Shown piece after piece: positions 1 to 10,150 of a stretch of DNA of 64,000 bases; positions within the stretch are counted from its first letter, which is position 1; each line of letters starts with the position of its first letter. Below the pieces are notes generated by a model. That model ran no database searches, was not told the DNA's origin, and was given only the letters and a program-made list of their open reading frames with translations. The position numbers were made by a program, and so were the translations under genes. This DNA is from Entomortierella parvispora (Eukaryota > Mortierellomycota > Mortierellomycetes > Mortierellales > Mortierellaceae): the NCBI GenBank assembly GCA_963573315.1, contig OY752148.1:1789263-1853262 (forward strand). The letters are read 5' to 3'.

Positions 1-1107
1 TGGGTTTTTTCAGAAGGATACTCTATCGACCACGAATCATAAAGATCTGTTCACGAAATCACAGGAGACACATCGTCTTCGTGAAAGAGGGGACAAGACG
101 AATGGGGAAAGAGTCCTATCACAGGTAGCTGCAGGTGCAATGCCCGAACACCAAAAAAAAAGCAGAGATCAAGGAGGTGTTGCACAAGCACAATGATGTC
201 AATGACCTCATATACACACCTTGTGTTCGCGACGGCTTCGGTTTGGAGCAGACTGTCGGCCCCAACCATGACGCCCCTGACTTTCAGATGAGTCGTGGCA
301 ATGTCTTTGCCATTTCATATCAGACGAAGAGGATGTCACTGATTGTCTTTCTGGCGGCCCCTTTGAAGCTGCCCCCTTTCTCGTCTTTGACCACATCAGA
401 TGAGCCAGGCAGGGACGGGGGCAACAGTTTTTTGAATCATAATCAACTATTGATTCGGCAGAAGTTCCGAGGGGGGCCCAAAAATATCCATTTTGGATGT
501 GAAGTACTCTTTCTTCATTTATTGAATGCAATTGGATCAACAGTAGCTTTTTGAAATAGAGGCCGCTACGCTAGAGTGAATTGAGATGTGTGTTTTCACC
601 AGGGTAGGCGAAGAAGGCTCACGGTTGCCGGAGCAAGAAGGAAAAGGAGGCGTCATTAGAGAATTGAGAACAGACCTGAAAACACAGGGACAAAAGAAGC
701 TGCATGTGCTCTACCTTCGAACTTTAACCACCCTGCGCCGCCGTGTACAACATCAGACCTTGCAGGTGTGAACGGACATTCTTTCTCTCATCAACAGCTT
801 TGTGCTGGATTGCCAACTGCAGGAGACATCTAGAGAAAGAGTCTCGGCTCTTCCCACAACGCGGATCACGTCAGGCTCCTGCCACCCAACCAACCCCAAC
901 CTGTACTCCTTTCAATCGGCCCCACTAAAGCAATGGTAAATACCCTGGCAAGTCCGCTTTGCCTTCAGCAGTTTACATAAAGAGGCCAAGCCGTACTCCA
1001 TTCTCCCCCTCTCAATCCTCTCTTTTATTTCTACCTTCTCGGCGGCTTTTTCTTCATCGATCGGTCATTGTCCCACCCCATCACAAACAGCAGCAAACAC
1101 CTTCAGA
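1..1107. other. intergenic, no gene seen
   Basis: Only short overlapping open frames on both strands, with no domain and no plausible splice chain. The last 150 bases (a TATA-like ACATAAAG near 974, then a C/T-rich stretch) look like the promoter and leader of the small gene starting at 1108. Confidence 0.6.
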
Positions 1108-1314
1108 ATGTTGAAAGGGCAGAGATACCCCCCCTCAAACGTTGTCGCTCCAGCGATTGGACCTTCTCTGCCTCTTTACCTTGTCCCCGAGGTTCCGGAC
1201 AACTTTCAAGAACAGGTGGGCCATAACTTTGGAGCCGAGATGGTTCCGCTCAGTGAAGCTCAGGTTGAGCACGGCCATCAAGGTGGAGAGGAGGCTACGG
1301 AGGATCAACACTAA
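1108..1314 (+). CDS. small acidic hypothetical protein, 68 aa
   Basis: Unrecognised small protein. The ATG follows a TATA-like element about 135 bases upstream and a long C/T-rich leader, the same arrangement seen before the small acidic genes at 3768 and 6162. The product has a proline-rich first half and a Glu/Gln/His-rich acidic C-terminus. It has no signal peptide, membrane segment or cysteine. Resemblance to the other two acidic proteins is limited to size, the acidic tail and promoter layout; its N-terminus lacks their shared RFT...YPS.LFL motif. It could be a distant family member or a chance frame. Confidence 0.4.
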   Translation: MLKGQRYPPSNVVAPAIGPSLPLYLVPEVPDNFQEQVGHNFGAEMVPLSEAQVEHGHQGGEEATEDQH

Positions 1315-1918
1315 AGACCGAAATGGCCCAATCGAATCGCGATCTTTAGTTAGCTGCAACTCAAACAAACACACGAACAATCAGTCAAATAAACAATCGA
1401 GCAATTGAACACGTACAACACCGTCATCTTCGCGATGTGGTGCAAAATAATTTCTTCTCCTTTCATGATGGACAGGGCAGACATTCGAACGATAATACGG
1501 TGCACAGATCACCCCTAAAAAGCAGTGCATCGACCTCTTTGGAATCCCCCCTCGCTTCCCCAAACCTATCATATTGCTTCAATGACCTTGGAAAGAATGG
1601 CTTCCCTTCCACAGAAGAAGAGATCGACTTGGTATGTCCAACTCCCAGAGTTTTAGCCGAAAACAGTTGTCACGTGGTATCGAGACAACCACTCATGACG
1701 GATGGTCATGATCCAAGCCCGCGGCGAGAAGATGTGGAAATGAAGCAGAAGTATACCCACAGCTTTGCCTCTAGTTAATCACTTCACAGGCCCAAATATT
1801 AAAGAGTGTTGTGAACGTCCTCAGTTTTGTCGACCTTCCTTCTTCTCCTCAAAATTCACACCCGACGCAGACATCCGTTTCCACAATCACGTAGCACCAC
1901 TTCACCAACCAGGCAAAC
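1315..1918. other. intergenic, nothing convincing
   Basis: A 113-codon plus-strand frame (1437-1778) is present but has no recognisable feature. The last 120 bases contain an AATATTAAAG element and a C-rich leader that probably belong to the small gene at 1919. Confidence 0.5.
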
Positions 1919-2290
1919 ATGACCGCCCGTCACTTTGGTCAATCCTTCCCCATGAGTGTGCAAGAGGAGGATAACATATTCTTGTACCATGATCGTTATG
2001 ACAATCACGAAGATCTTATTCTTCTCCAAGTCGAAGATCTTCTTCTACCGCAAGGCGATGATCAGGCCATGCTTGTCGATCACCATCACCCTCCCCATGA
2101 CATATTTCTTCTGACCACCGATAGTCCTGATGAACGCCAGCCTCATGAGGTCGATTACGACAATCCCGAGGTCTGTGACTCCAGGGGTGCAAAGCCGATA
2201 ATTGGACCTGCACCTGAGCCAACTGGAATCTCCATCAATACAGATGATAACACCCATGCAACGACTCTTGTCATACAAAAGCAGCGGTGA
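1919..2290 (+). CDS. acidic His/Asp-rich hypothetical protein, 123 aa
   Basis: Unrecognised. The ATG sits in a good fungal context (purine at -3, after CAAAC) behind a C-rich leader. The protein is rich in Asp, Glu and His, with repeated Leu-Leu-x-x-Asp/Glu patterns around residues 30-50, and has no signal peptide or membrane segment. It lies among other small acidic genes, so it may belong to the same rapidly evolving group, but sequence resemblance is not clear. No intron is needed. Confidence 0.4.
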   Translation: MTARHFGQSFPMSVQEEDNIFLYHDRYDNHEDLILLQVEDLLLPQGDDQAMLVDHHHPPHDIFLLTTDSPDERQPHEVDYDNPEVCDSRGAKPIIGPAPEPTGISINTDDNTHATTLVIQKQR

Positions 2291-3767
2291 TGGGCAAATG
2301 CACCCTCTGCCGGTCATAGCAGACCCCCGCAACAAGAAAAAAAAACACTTTTTGCAAGTCTCAACACAAGACAATAAATTATTTTGCTTCACTACGAGCT
2401 ACCTCATCGACCCTCTTTGCAGCCGAACTGGAATTGCCCTCACCCTTCTTTCTTATTATACTCAGACCTCAATAATGGCCTCTCCAAAACAGCCATTTGC
2501 TGTCGCTCTTTGTCGTTTGGAACGATTTCCAGATGGAGAGTTCAATTTCCACACGGCCAAATCCACACGGCCGAATCCACACGGCGTAGCACAAGGGGGA
2601 CACAGGTCCTGGCCATGCGCTGCTGCTCCTCCACGGGAGCAATATTTACAGAATATCTGCTAGACTCCAAAAAAAGTGAATTCTTGACCGCAGAGTCCCC
2701 TCTGCATTGATGAACACACACAATCTTGTACCTGTACAGTACACCCCAGTATTTCACTTCAAGACTGTTGTTTAGAGTAGCCAGCGCATCGACAAAATTC
2801 AACAGCAATTATCGTTTTGTGGGTGTCCAAAGCACACTCTAGAGATTTCAACAATTTCAAACTCTCAGAACAATGACATATTCTGCTTTTCCCATTCCAA
2901 TGAAGACGCGCGCGTATAGTGAGTGGGCGACCCGGCGGCCCAGGTGTCAGGTGTTTGCACTGTTCAAGCCCTCAGTCGTATTTTGTCACTCCACCATCGC
3001 CCAATCACCAGACCTTCTCATCGGCGTGTTCGCTTTTGCGCTTGTTCGGACCGACCTCGGCAAGAAAGACGTGTAAGGAAAAAGCTGTTTAGGTTTTGGG
3101 GACGAGGAAGTACAGCAGAAGATACAGTAGGAGGGATTGTGGCGTGCAGAAGGGGGGTCGGCAACCCCTATTTTTCCGGCCTGAAAAAATTGGTGGGTGG
3201 CGGTGCTCAATGGAAGATTCCTAGAATTCCATGGTACAAAAAGCACAAAAGTCGTTTTTCTGGAAAAAAAATAGTCTTCTTCCATGTTTTTTCTTGGACT
3301 AACGGTGCACGCATTCTCCCAATCTACTAGATTTGTCCTGTTGGGGATTCTGGAAAGAGGCGCCACCTGCGGTAAGGACAAAGTGCATTCCAACCTCTTT
3401 TCTTCGGAAGAAGCGAGGCTAGATTGTACGGAAATATAAAAAGTAATCGAACCTTCCAAGACATCAGAGAAATGAAGGAAGAACCCCCCTGGCTGTGCTA
3501 GGGTAGACTCTTTGCTACCAGACAACTTGACAGAAATCGACAATGCAAGATTTACCCTTGACCAGTTCTGCTTAGCCACGATAATATAAATAGTAAAGGT
3601 TGGCGACTTTCTTTCTTCTGGCCCCCCATTCCCTTCATAAATACCTTCTCTTTCTCTTTTGCCTTTCTCTGCCTCTATCCCTCTCTTTGTCTCTCTTTGC
3701 ATCTCTTCCCGCTTCCTTTGACATTACTCACCTCCTTCCAAAGCGGTCTCCCCCATTCCTACCCACC
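2291..3767. other. intergenic region with promoter of the next gene
   Basis: No supported gene. A 238-codon minus-strand frame (2986-3702) covers what looks like the promoter and C/T-rich leader of the gene at 3768 and is treated as a shadow. ATAAATA elements occur near 3590 and 3638, followed by about 110 bases of pyrimidine-rich leader. Confidence 0.5.
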
Positions 3768-4019
3768 ATGCCCATTCGATTCACTCCACGAAACACGTAT
3801 CCTTCAGACCTGTTTCTATCAGAATCCGCGCCAGACCACCTGAATCGAGGTCCAGTTCCTCTACAGCTCAGTGACTACATTCAAGCCCAAGTCGACCTTG
3901 CTGGAAATTTTGGCCATGCTGATGAGAATCAAGATGAACACCTTGCTGTTGCGGAAGACGAGGAGGATAATCAAGGCGACGTCGAGGGCGATATTGACGC
4001 AGATGAGGAGGATAACTGA
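3768..4019 (+). CDS. small acidic protein, 83 aa (paralogue of 6162 gene)
   Basis: The N-terminus reads MPIRFTPRNTYPSDLFL, closely matching MPFRFTLPDVYPSSLFL of the gene at 6162, so the two are paralogues. This ATG was preferred over an upstream in-frame one at 3600 because it is where the similarity starts and because the upstream codons are a C/T-rich leader. The C-terminal 35 residues are almost all Asp, Glu, Asn and Gly. No signal peptide, membrane segment or cysteine is present. Function is unknown; acidic tails of this type occur in histone- or RNA-associated proteins, but that is only a possibility. Confidence 0.65.
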   Translation: MPIRFTPRNTYPSDLFLSESAPDHLNRGPVPLQLSDYIQAQVDLAGNFGHADENQDEHLAVAEDEEDNQGDVEGDIDADEEDN

Positions 4020-4538
4020 TCCAATCCATGATCTCCTCAACTTTTAATCATGGAACAAGAACCAAAAAGGAGTGAGCGCATCCGCTTATATACCCGTAGC
4101 CCTCCGCACTCCAAGGCGTGAATAAAGCGCCAACAGAGAAAAACACAGCCATGTACTAAACCCGTAGTCATTCGAAGACAGGGAGAGTGTGAGCGAAAAC
4201 CGGAGTGAGATGATAACTTTGACCTACATGTCCACCGATCAATTTTCAGCGGGTAGTGAGGAGTGATTGAATATCCTCTCTTTCCTCAAGTCCTGCAGGT
4301 GTCTTATACTCTCAAGCCCTTGTAGTGATCTTCAAAATTATATAGCCGAGCGCGCCATAATGGGCTTTCCTCCCCCTATTCTAAATGGTTCGCATCTACA
4401 CGTTGTTGGCGCGAGTGTTGATTGGGTTGGCTCGTAGTTTATAACGCCACCAAAGAATTGAGGTGTGAAACCATCCTCCTCGTTACGCCAAAAAAAAATT
4501 TCTGCTGCCGAGGGGCTGGGACAAAATCTCCTTGTTTA
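4020..4538. other. intergenic between convergent genes
   Basis: Lies between the ends of the plus-strand acidic gene and the minus-strand antiporter derivative. No coding signal; presumably 3' untranslated sequence of both. Confidence 0.6.
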
Positions 4539-5323
4539 TCAAGACTCGTCGTCCCGCAAGACAAGTGCTTCAACATCCGAGTTGATCGATTGACAATCAA
4601 TCTCTAAATGCGCCTCCTCCATATCCTTCTCATCCAACGACTTCTTGAATGCTTCAATTCGCACGATAAGAATATTGCAGATCTGGTTGTGGGTCATGGC
4701 CGAGGCCAATTTCAGAGCCTCTTCATCATCCTGAGAGCCGTACAAAGGAACCATGATGTTCAAAAAGTGTCCAGAGCCTCCAAATTCCCTATCGACAAAG
4801 ACTGCTGTCGCAAGTCCAGTGCTGAGGGTCGCGTTCAAGAGTCGGCTGACCATCTGAGTGTTGGATGTCACGAGTGGTCGCGAGAGCACAGGGGGTTCGC
4901 CATCGTCAGTGTTGCTCACTGGAGGATCGGGAAGAGGACCAAGGCTCACCAAGCCAAGGTTGGAAACCAGGTTGAGATAAGGCAAGCCTGCGGGATTGAA
5001 GATGGTTGTGGCAAACCCGAGGATCCGACCCATGACTGAAGGGCCAAGAATAATACCAGCGATGACCTCAGAGATGTCTCGAGGTTGCTTGAGTTTGTGC
5101 AGACCGAGGTGGAGGACATAACATAATCCAATGATGATAACCGCCTTTCCTTAGAGAACAAGGAAAATGAAAAAAGCCGTGTTCAGTCTTGACTGCCAAG
5201 GACCCCTCAGTGTCGTACAAACAGCAAAGAGAAGCTCACCTGGATGACAAAGAGTGGATAAGGGTCCGATGAATTGACCTCAGTGGAATTCAGCCTTGTA
5301 ACAACGCCTCCTGCAGAATCCAT
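4539..5323 (-). CDS. internally deleted K+/H+ antiporter (CPA2/Kha1-type) derivative, 229 aa
   Basis: Two exons: 5323-5240 and 5144-4539, joined in phase 0 across a 95-base intron (GTGAGC donor). The first 75 residues match the start of fungal Kha1-type cation/H+ antiporters: a hydrophobic helix ending exon 1, then QPRDISEVIAGIILGPSVMG and a PYLNLVSNLGLV segment. After about residue 80 the protein jumps to a soluble tail that resembles the family's C-terminal, universal-stress-like region, with MVPLYGSQDDEEALKLA and an Ile/Val-rich strand. Full-length relatives have 800-900 residues and 11-13 membrane helices; here the core with the ion-binding Asp residues is absent. Both ends and the splicing are intact, so this is either an expressed mini-protein or a neatly deleted relic. 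It cannot transport as encoded. Confidence 0.75.
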
Positions 5324-6161
5324 TGGGGGATCGAGGGGTTAGCAGTGAAGCATGCAGTTGGACACGGCGCAAAGTCCATCACTTGCCTGGAGTATCACTC
5401 ATGGACGTTGATGACGATAGGATGGGGGTTTCGTTTTGATATCCAGTTTCTTTTTTTTGGCTGTGCTGTGATTTGAAAGGAACAAAAGAGAGGCTCCTTG
5501 AAAAAAAAAAAGGGTAAACGCAAAGACAAGGAGCAGAATTGATGTTGCAGTAGAAGAGAAGGAAGAAGCAAAGAAATGAACATTGTCGGCCTGCTTTTGT
5601 GCCTTTTGGATCAGACTTCCCTTCTGTCCCCTCTTCCCCCCAATGGAGAAACGTGGTGGTGGTGGTGGTGGTGCAAGAAAGCGGGAGCTGAGCTTTCGAA
5701 GGTACATGTACTGTATCGTTGTGCAGCGTGCAAGAGAGACACGCGCCCTTTAGTTTGGAAATAGGGGGGACATGGCCAGCTGCGTTTATCATTTCCGGTA
5801 GCACAAATTCGGCCCCTCCTTGTTTTTTGGATTGTTTGCCCGTTTCTAGAGCGCAAGGGCCAACCGGATTACGTGCAACAAGTGCTGCCTAAACAGGCAG
5901 TTCACCCTGTGCAACCGTGCACGCAGTCCTGTGATTCTATTGGCCAATCAGGGCCTGGGACAAAGCGAATTTCCCAGTTAGCGAAGTGATGTTCGAAAAA
6001 ATGTCTGATGGGCTTTGCCATTATTGCATTGCATGCATAGGCCGCTGATCATCAATGTCACTATAAAACGGTCTACTTTCCTCGCTCCTCGACCTCAGTC
6101 ACTCACACTCTCTTCTTAAAAGCCATTCAGACTCTAGCTCTGTCTATCCCTACCTCGCATC
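5324..6161. other. intergenic, divergent promoter region
   Basis: Separates the minus-strand antiporter derivative from the plus-strand acidic gene. Contains a (GGT)n tract at 5653-5673 and a purine/pyrimidine-biased stretch at 5490-5580. Open frames here are low complexity and are not considered genes. Confidence 0.6.
6061..6068 (+). promoter_or_regulatory. TATA box of the acidic-protein gene
   Basis: CTATAAAA lies 94 bases before the ATG at 6162 and is followed by a C/T-rich leader, the usual position for a fungal core promoter. Confidence 0.55.
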
Positions 6162-6545
6162 ATGCCTTTTCGATTTACTCTACCGGACGTGTACCCTTCA
6201 AGCCTCTTCCTCACCCCTGACGCCTCCAGCTTCCCGAATCAAGATGTACCACTTCTCCATGTTAATGGTCCAGATCAAGGCCATGCGCCAGCGATCGATC
6301 CCGCGGTAATCGCAGGCGTTGCCGAGAACGAAGACGATGACCAAGTCAACCATGAGCAGCAGGAGGAGGGAGATGATGAGGAGGAGGAGGGAGAAGATGA
6401 GGAGGAGGGAGATGATGAGGAGGAGGAGGGAGAAGATGAGGAGGAGGAGGGAGAAGATGAGGAGGAGGGAGATGATGAGGAGGAGGGAGATGATGAGGAG
6501 GAGGGGGAGGAGGGCAGTGACAGCGAAGATGAAGACGACGTCTAA
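6162..6545 (+). CDS. acidic Asp/Glu-repeat protein, 127 aa
   Basis: Paralogue of the 3768 gene by its N-terminus (MPFRFTLPDVYPSSLFL). Residues 1-65 are non-repetitive; residues 66-127 are almost entirely Glu, Asp and Gly, made of repeated GDDEEE / GEDEEE units encoded by an imperfect GAG-rich minisatellite (about 6360-6515). The last residues (SDSEDEDDV) resemble casein-kinase-2 sites. There is no signal peptide or membrane helix. Length probably varies between isolates because the tail is a repeat array. Such tails can bind histones, RNA-binding proteins or divalent cations; no specific role can be assigned. Confidence 0.7.
   Translation: MPFRFTLPDVYPSSLFLTPDASSFPNQDVPLLHVNGPDQGHAPAIDPAVIAGVAENEDDDQVNHEQQEEGDDEEEEGEDEEEGDDEEEEGEDEEEEGEDEEEGDDEEEGDDEEEGEEGSDSEDEDDV
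6360..6515 (+). repeat. coding GAG/GAT minisatellite
   Basis: Imperfect array of 15- and 18-base units (GGAGATGATGAGGAG and GGAGAAGATGAGGAGGAG variants) inside the acidic gene. It encodes the Asp/Glu tail and keeps frame throughout. Confidence 0.85.
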
Positions 6546-6945
6546 GCATATTTGACCCGCGACAAAGTCGCGTCAATTTCGCGTCAACAAGTTCTTTTTC
6601 GTTCCAATAAGACAAGCATTTCAACTTCAATAGCCAAAGTCGGTCCCGTTGTTTGATTTTGTCATATAATTACATGCACACGGCTCGGAATGTCAACCCA
6701 AACTTGGTCGTGACAATACACACCATCGATATCTTCTTTTTGCAAACTTTGGCATCACTCGATCTTTGAAACGTAGAACTTGGAAGTCTACACCCTACAC
6801 TCCAAGTAATACCCGAGCAATCAATAATAGGCTGACAAAGAACACCACATCTCTTTCTTACAACAACAGCGAAGAGCCGGATACAACGAGTGAAGCTTGA
6901 GACAGCGTGTATGCGAGAGAAAAAGAGGCAGGCAGCAAAATTACT
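6546..6945. other. intergenic between convergent genes
   Basis: 3' flanks of the acidic gene and of the minus-strand membrane protein; no coding signal. Confidence 0.6.
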
Positions 6946-9271
6946 TTATAACGCTTTCTCTTGTGCTGCATCATGAGGGGCGCGTACATATCCTGCCGGG
7001 ATCGCGTCAACAGGTCCTCCAGGTGGTCCTTGGTACTGCGCACTTCCGACTCCTTGAGGTGCTCTCCCAGGAATATATAGCTGTGGGTGCCTGGGGTCTG
7101 TGGCGGGCATGGCCTCTGTAGCGTACGCCATGTTGGGTGTCCCTCCAGATATTGTCGTTGAATTGGTAGCCAGAGGTGAGGACGGGTATGACTGTGGATC
7201 CTGCGGAACGTACAGAACGCCATTGTACATGAATGGGCTGGGTGCCACCACGGTCGTACTGTCGGACATGTAGGGTGAACCAAATGAGTGTTGCTGCTGA
7301 GGAGGGTCCATCTCCGAGTGTGGGTTTCCAGGGACGACGGGATCCTGGGTCACCATGCCAAACTGTTGAGCATACTGTTGGAAATGAGACTGTTGTTGTT
7401 GGTACTCCTGCGAGTCCACAGGGTTCAGAAGCGTCTCCCCTGGAGTCTCCTGAGGGTTATGGCCCTGCGTGGGTAGTGTAGAAGGCACCTCCTGAGGGTT
7501 CTGAGCAGTCAGTGGAGGGGTCTGGGCAGCCACATACGGGTCCTGAACCTTGGGCTGGACAGGAGGTGGCGGTGGGTAATAGCCATCGGGGTTATAAATG
7601 ATTGGGACCTCTTGAGGCTGGTTGATTGTTTGTTGTTGATGCGGTTGTGGTGCATATCCAACTGTCGTTACTTGAGGTTGAATCAGTGGCCTTCCTGGAA
7701 TCGGTGGTGGTGGCCCTCCAGTAATTGGTGGTGGCGGTCCTCCTGCTCCGTCTTGTCCGCCGCTATAAGTTGTAGGCGCCATGACTGTTGGTGGCTGATA
7801 AACCTCTGCTATTTGAACATTTTTCTTCCTGATCTGACCTCGTCTCCAAAAGAAGAATGCTCCTCCCAATATAGCAATCACAGCAACTCCTGCGATGGCT
7901 CCAATGATGGCGGGCGAGATTCCTCCACTGCCACTGCTGCCACTACCACCGGTACTTCCGCTACCGCCAGTTCCACCAGAGCTGTCCCCGCTGGTTGACG
8001 CTGCTGTATTCAGTCCATTTACGACAACAGAGTAGGGGACCGTCTGCCATGCTCCAATATTTGCTCCAGAAAGAGTCAGTCCATAAAGGCTTGTCGATAT
8101 CGGCGTAGAAGTTGTCACAAAAGCCCAAGTGGCGGCTCCTCCGGCTGGTCCCAGGGGTATAAAAGTGTTGGGCTGAGAGATGGACGTGTTGGCCTTGATT
8201 GGGGTCGTAAAATTCGTCGTCCCGTCTGAAGATGTTACATAGTTCAATTCGCCCGTTGAGTCCTGTTAAAAGAAAACGAATAGCAAGGTTAGAAATAGCG
8301 AGGGACTTTTGAACAAGACAGGAGCACCGGGGCAACGTGTACGTTTTGAGTGACTAACGACGAGCTAGGATGGAGTCTTCTCCTTCTTTACCTGGCACCA
8401 TAAATAATATTGATTATTGAAGATGCCACTTTTGAGGGCTCCCGCATTGAGGTTGCAAGGCGACAAGTTTGCTGTTAATTGACTCACGGTCGAGTTGGGG
8501 AGGACGGCCCCTGTAGCACTGACCGGAGTGGTGGTTAAGAAGTTGGAGGGACTAGTACCTGTCCATAAAGTAAATAGGTTGCTGTTGGCGCTATTGAATG
8601 CAAAGTCCATGGCGTCGTCGAACATTGTAGTACCCTACGAAACACAAGAGGATGGAAGACACAGTTGGCGTTACATCTTTTCCGACTCGCAAAAAAAACA
8701 AAAAAAAAAAAATAATCCCAGAGCCTCATCATACCAGTGAATACGGCGAACTCTGCTCCATGAACGTGTTGTTGGTCTTGTTAAAGATAGAAACCGTAAT
8801 AGTGTTTGTGACAATACTTGTTCGATAGATCTGCATCAACGACCCTCCAAGGGGGAACAGGGCCGAATGCGACAGCATGTTCCATTTGTACCCTGTTGAT
8901 ACATCAATGTTTGTCCACGTTCCTGTCGCATCTCCAGCACCAGGCCTGTATTGTAATCCACGAGGAATAGCAGGAGTTTCATCGGAAACGCCATACTTTG
9001 AAGTCGCGTCCAGAACCGTGAACACGCCAGTGCTATCGACCGAGCAGATGAACGTGCCTTGCATTGGTAACCCTGACAATAGATAGTGCTCGCCCAATGC
9101 AACGGCCGAGACCAAGGTCCAGGTCAGATCTGCGACAGAGGTGGGCGAGGCGTTTGATTTGGCCAGGACATTGGTATTGGCGCCCATGTCGGTGGTGGTG
9201 ATGAGAGCGTGGGTGTAGATGTAAGTCCCATCTGAAGTGAAGCAGGTGGGGTTCAAGGTTGTACCGCCCAT
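6946..9271 (-). CDS. single-pass membrane protein with repeat ectodomain and Pro/Gln-rich tail, 698 aa
   Basis: Three exons (9271-8735, 8634-8392, 8262-6946), all GT-AG and phase 0. The first about 350 residues are Ser/Thr/Gly-rich beta-type sequence with spaced Trp and aromatic residues, resembling the kelch/galactose-oxidase-like ectodomains of many Mortierella-type surface proteins. A Gly/Ser linker precedes one membrane helix (about residues 378-399, IIGAIAGVAVIAILGGAFFFW) with a basic stop-transfer WRRGQIRKK. The remaining 300 residues are cytoplasmic and rich in Pro, Gln and Tyr, with PPPPI and PPPPP motifs suitable for SH3 or WW binding. No cleavable signal peptide is visible before the CACCATGG start, so an unseen upstream exon is possible. 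A decayed paralogue lies at 46.2-47.8 kb. Likely a surface sensor or adhesion protein (inference). Confidence 0.75.
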
Positions 9272-10150
9272 GGTGAAGAAGAAGGGGAAAGAGAATCGAT
9301 GAAAAGTGGATTAAAAGCGAGGAGAGGGGAGAGGGGGAAGAGGATTGAAAGGGGCGGAGAAGAGAAAGTGGGGGCTGCAGTAAAGAGCGAGGACGAGACG
9401 AGTGCGGATCAAGTCGAGACGGACGGAGAGGAGGACCACAAGAAGGCGAAGAAGAAAGAAAGAAAGAAAGAAAGAGAGAAAGAGAGAAGAGAAAAGGGAA
9501 GACAAGAAGGAGAGACGGGATGGGGGGATGTGGCAATGCTTTCCATTCCATTTGAGCATCTGTCAGTCCCATGCGCATTCCTCCTCCAGCGCGCCGCACT
9601 CTTTGTTGTTGTTGTTGTTGTTGGTGTTGTACATACTCCTTCTGGCTGTTCCGCTGGACCGATCCCTTCCTTTGGTCCAAAGGTAAAAAAAAAAAAAAAA
9701 AAAAAGAGAGTTAGCCCGCTTCGATAATGAATGGACTCTGTCTGCTCTTCTGTCCTCAAGGGACACAATAATGAAAAAGACAGCTCCGAGGACAGACAAG
9801 AGAGCCCTGCCCCTGGCACTCTAATTTGTAAAGTGTCATCATCATCATCATACTCGTTGGTGGCAAAACCCAATCTCCTCTTCCCTCTTACGGGGTCCAT
9901 CTCCTTCCCTCCATGCGAGATCGTGTGTCTGCAGTCCCCTCCCTCCCCAAAGCGCGCACGGACTTTGTCCCCACGTCCCCCCTCATTCCTGCTGACAGAG
10001 TTGAATTGCACTCTAAAATAAACCTTCGGTCGGGTTTCCTTTCCTTCTTTATTTTCGTTGTCCTCACTCATCCTGCTCTTCTCGTAAGGGCTGCTTCAAG
10101 ACTTGCTGCTCGACATAAAGAACGAATCCTTGATCCTTCCTTGATTTTTT
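9272..10150. other. intergenic, microsatellite-rich
   Basis: Contains a GAAA/GAGA tract (about 9450-9490), (GTT)n (9604-9625), a 21-base A tract (9685-9705) and (CAT)n near 9838-9853. Long minus-strand frames here are low complexity and are treated as leader or promoter of the membrane protein gene. Confidence 0.65.
9685..9705. repeat. poly-A tract
   Basis: Run of 21 A residues between two microsatellites, upstream of the minus-strand membrane protein gene. Confidence 0.9.

Noticed and set aside
1437-1778. 113-codon plus-strand frame
   Set aside because: No promoter, domain or paralogue; composition looks random.
2986-3702. 238-codon minus-strand frame
   Set aside because: It reads through the TATA region and C/T-rich leader of the plus-strand acidic gene and shows no domain.
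4608-5039. 143-codon plus-strand frame
   Set aside because: Antisense shadow of the antiporter derivative.
9409-10071. 220-codon and overlapping low-complexity frames
   Set aside because: Made of GAAA, GTT and poly-A tracts; Lys/Arg or Leu/Ser runs only.
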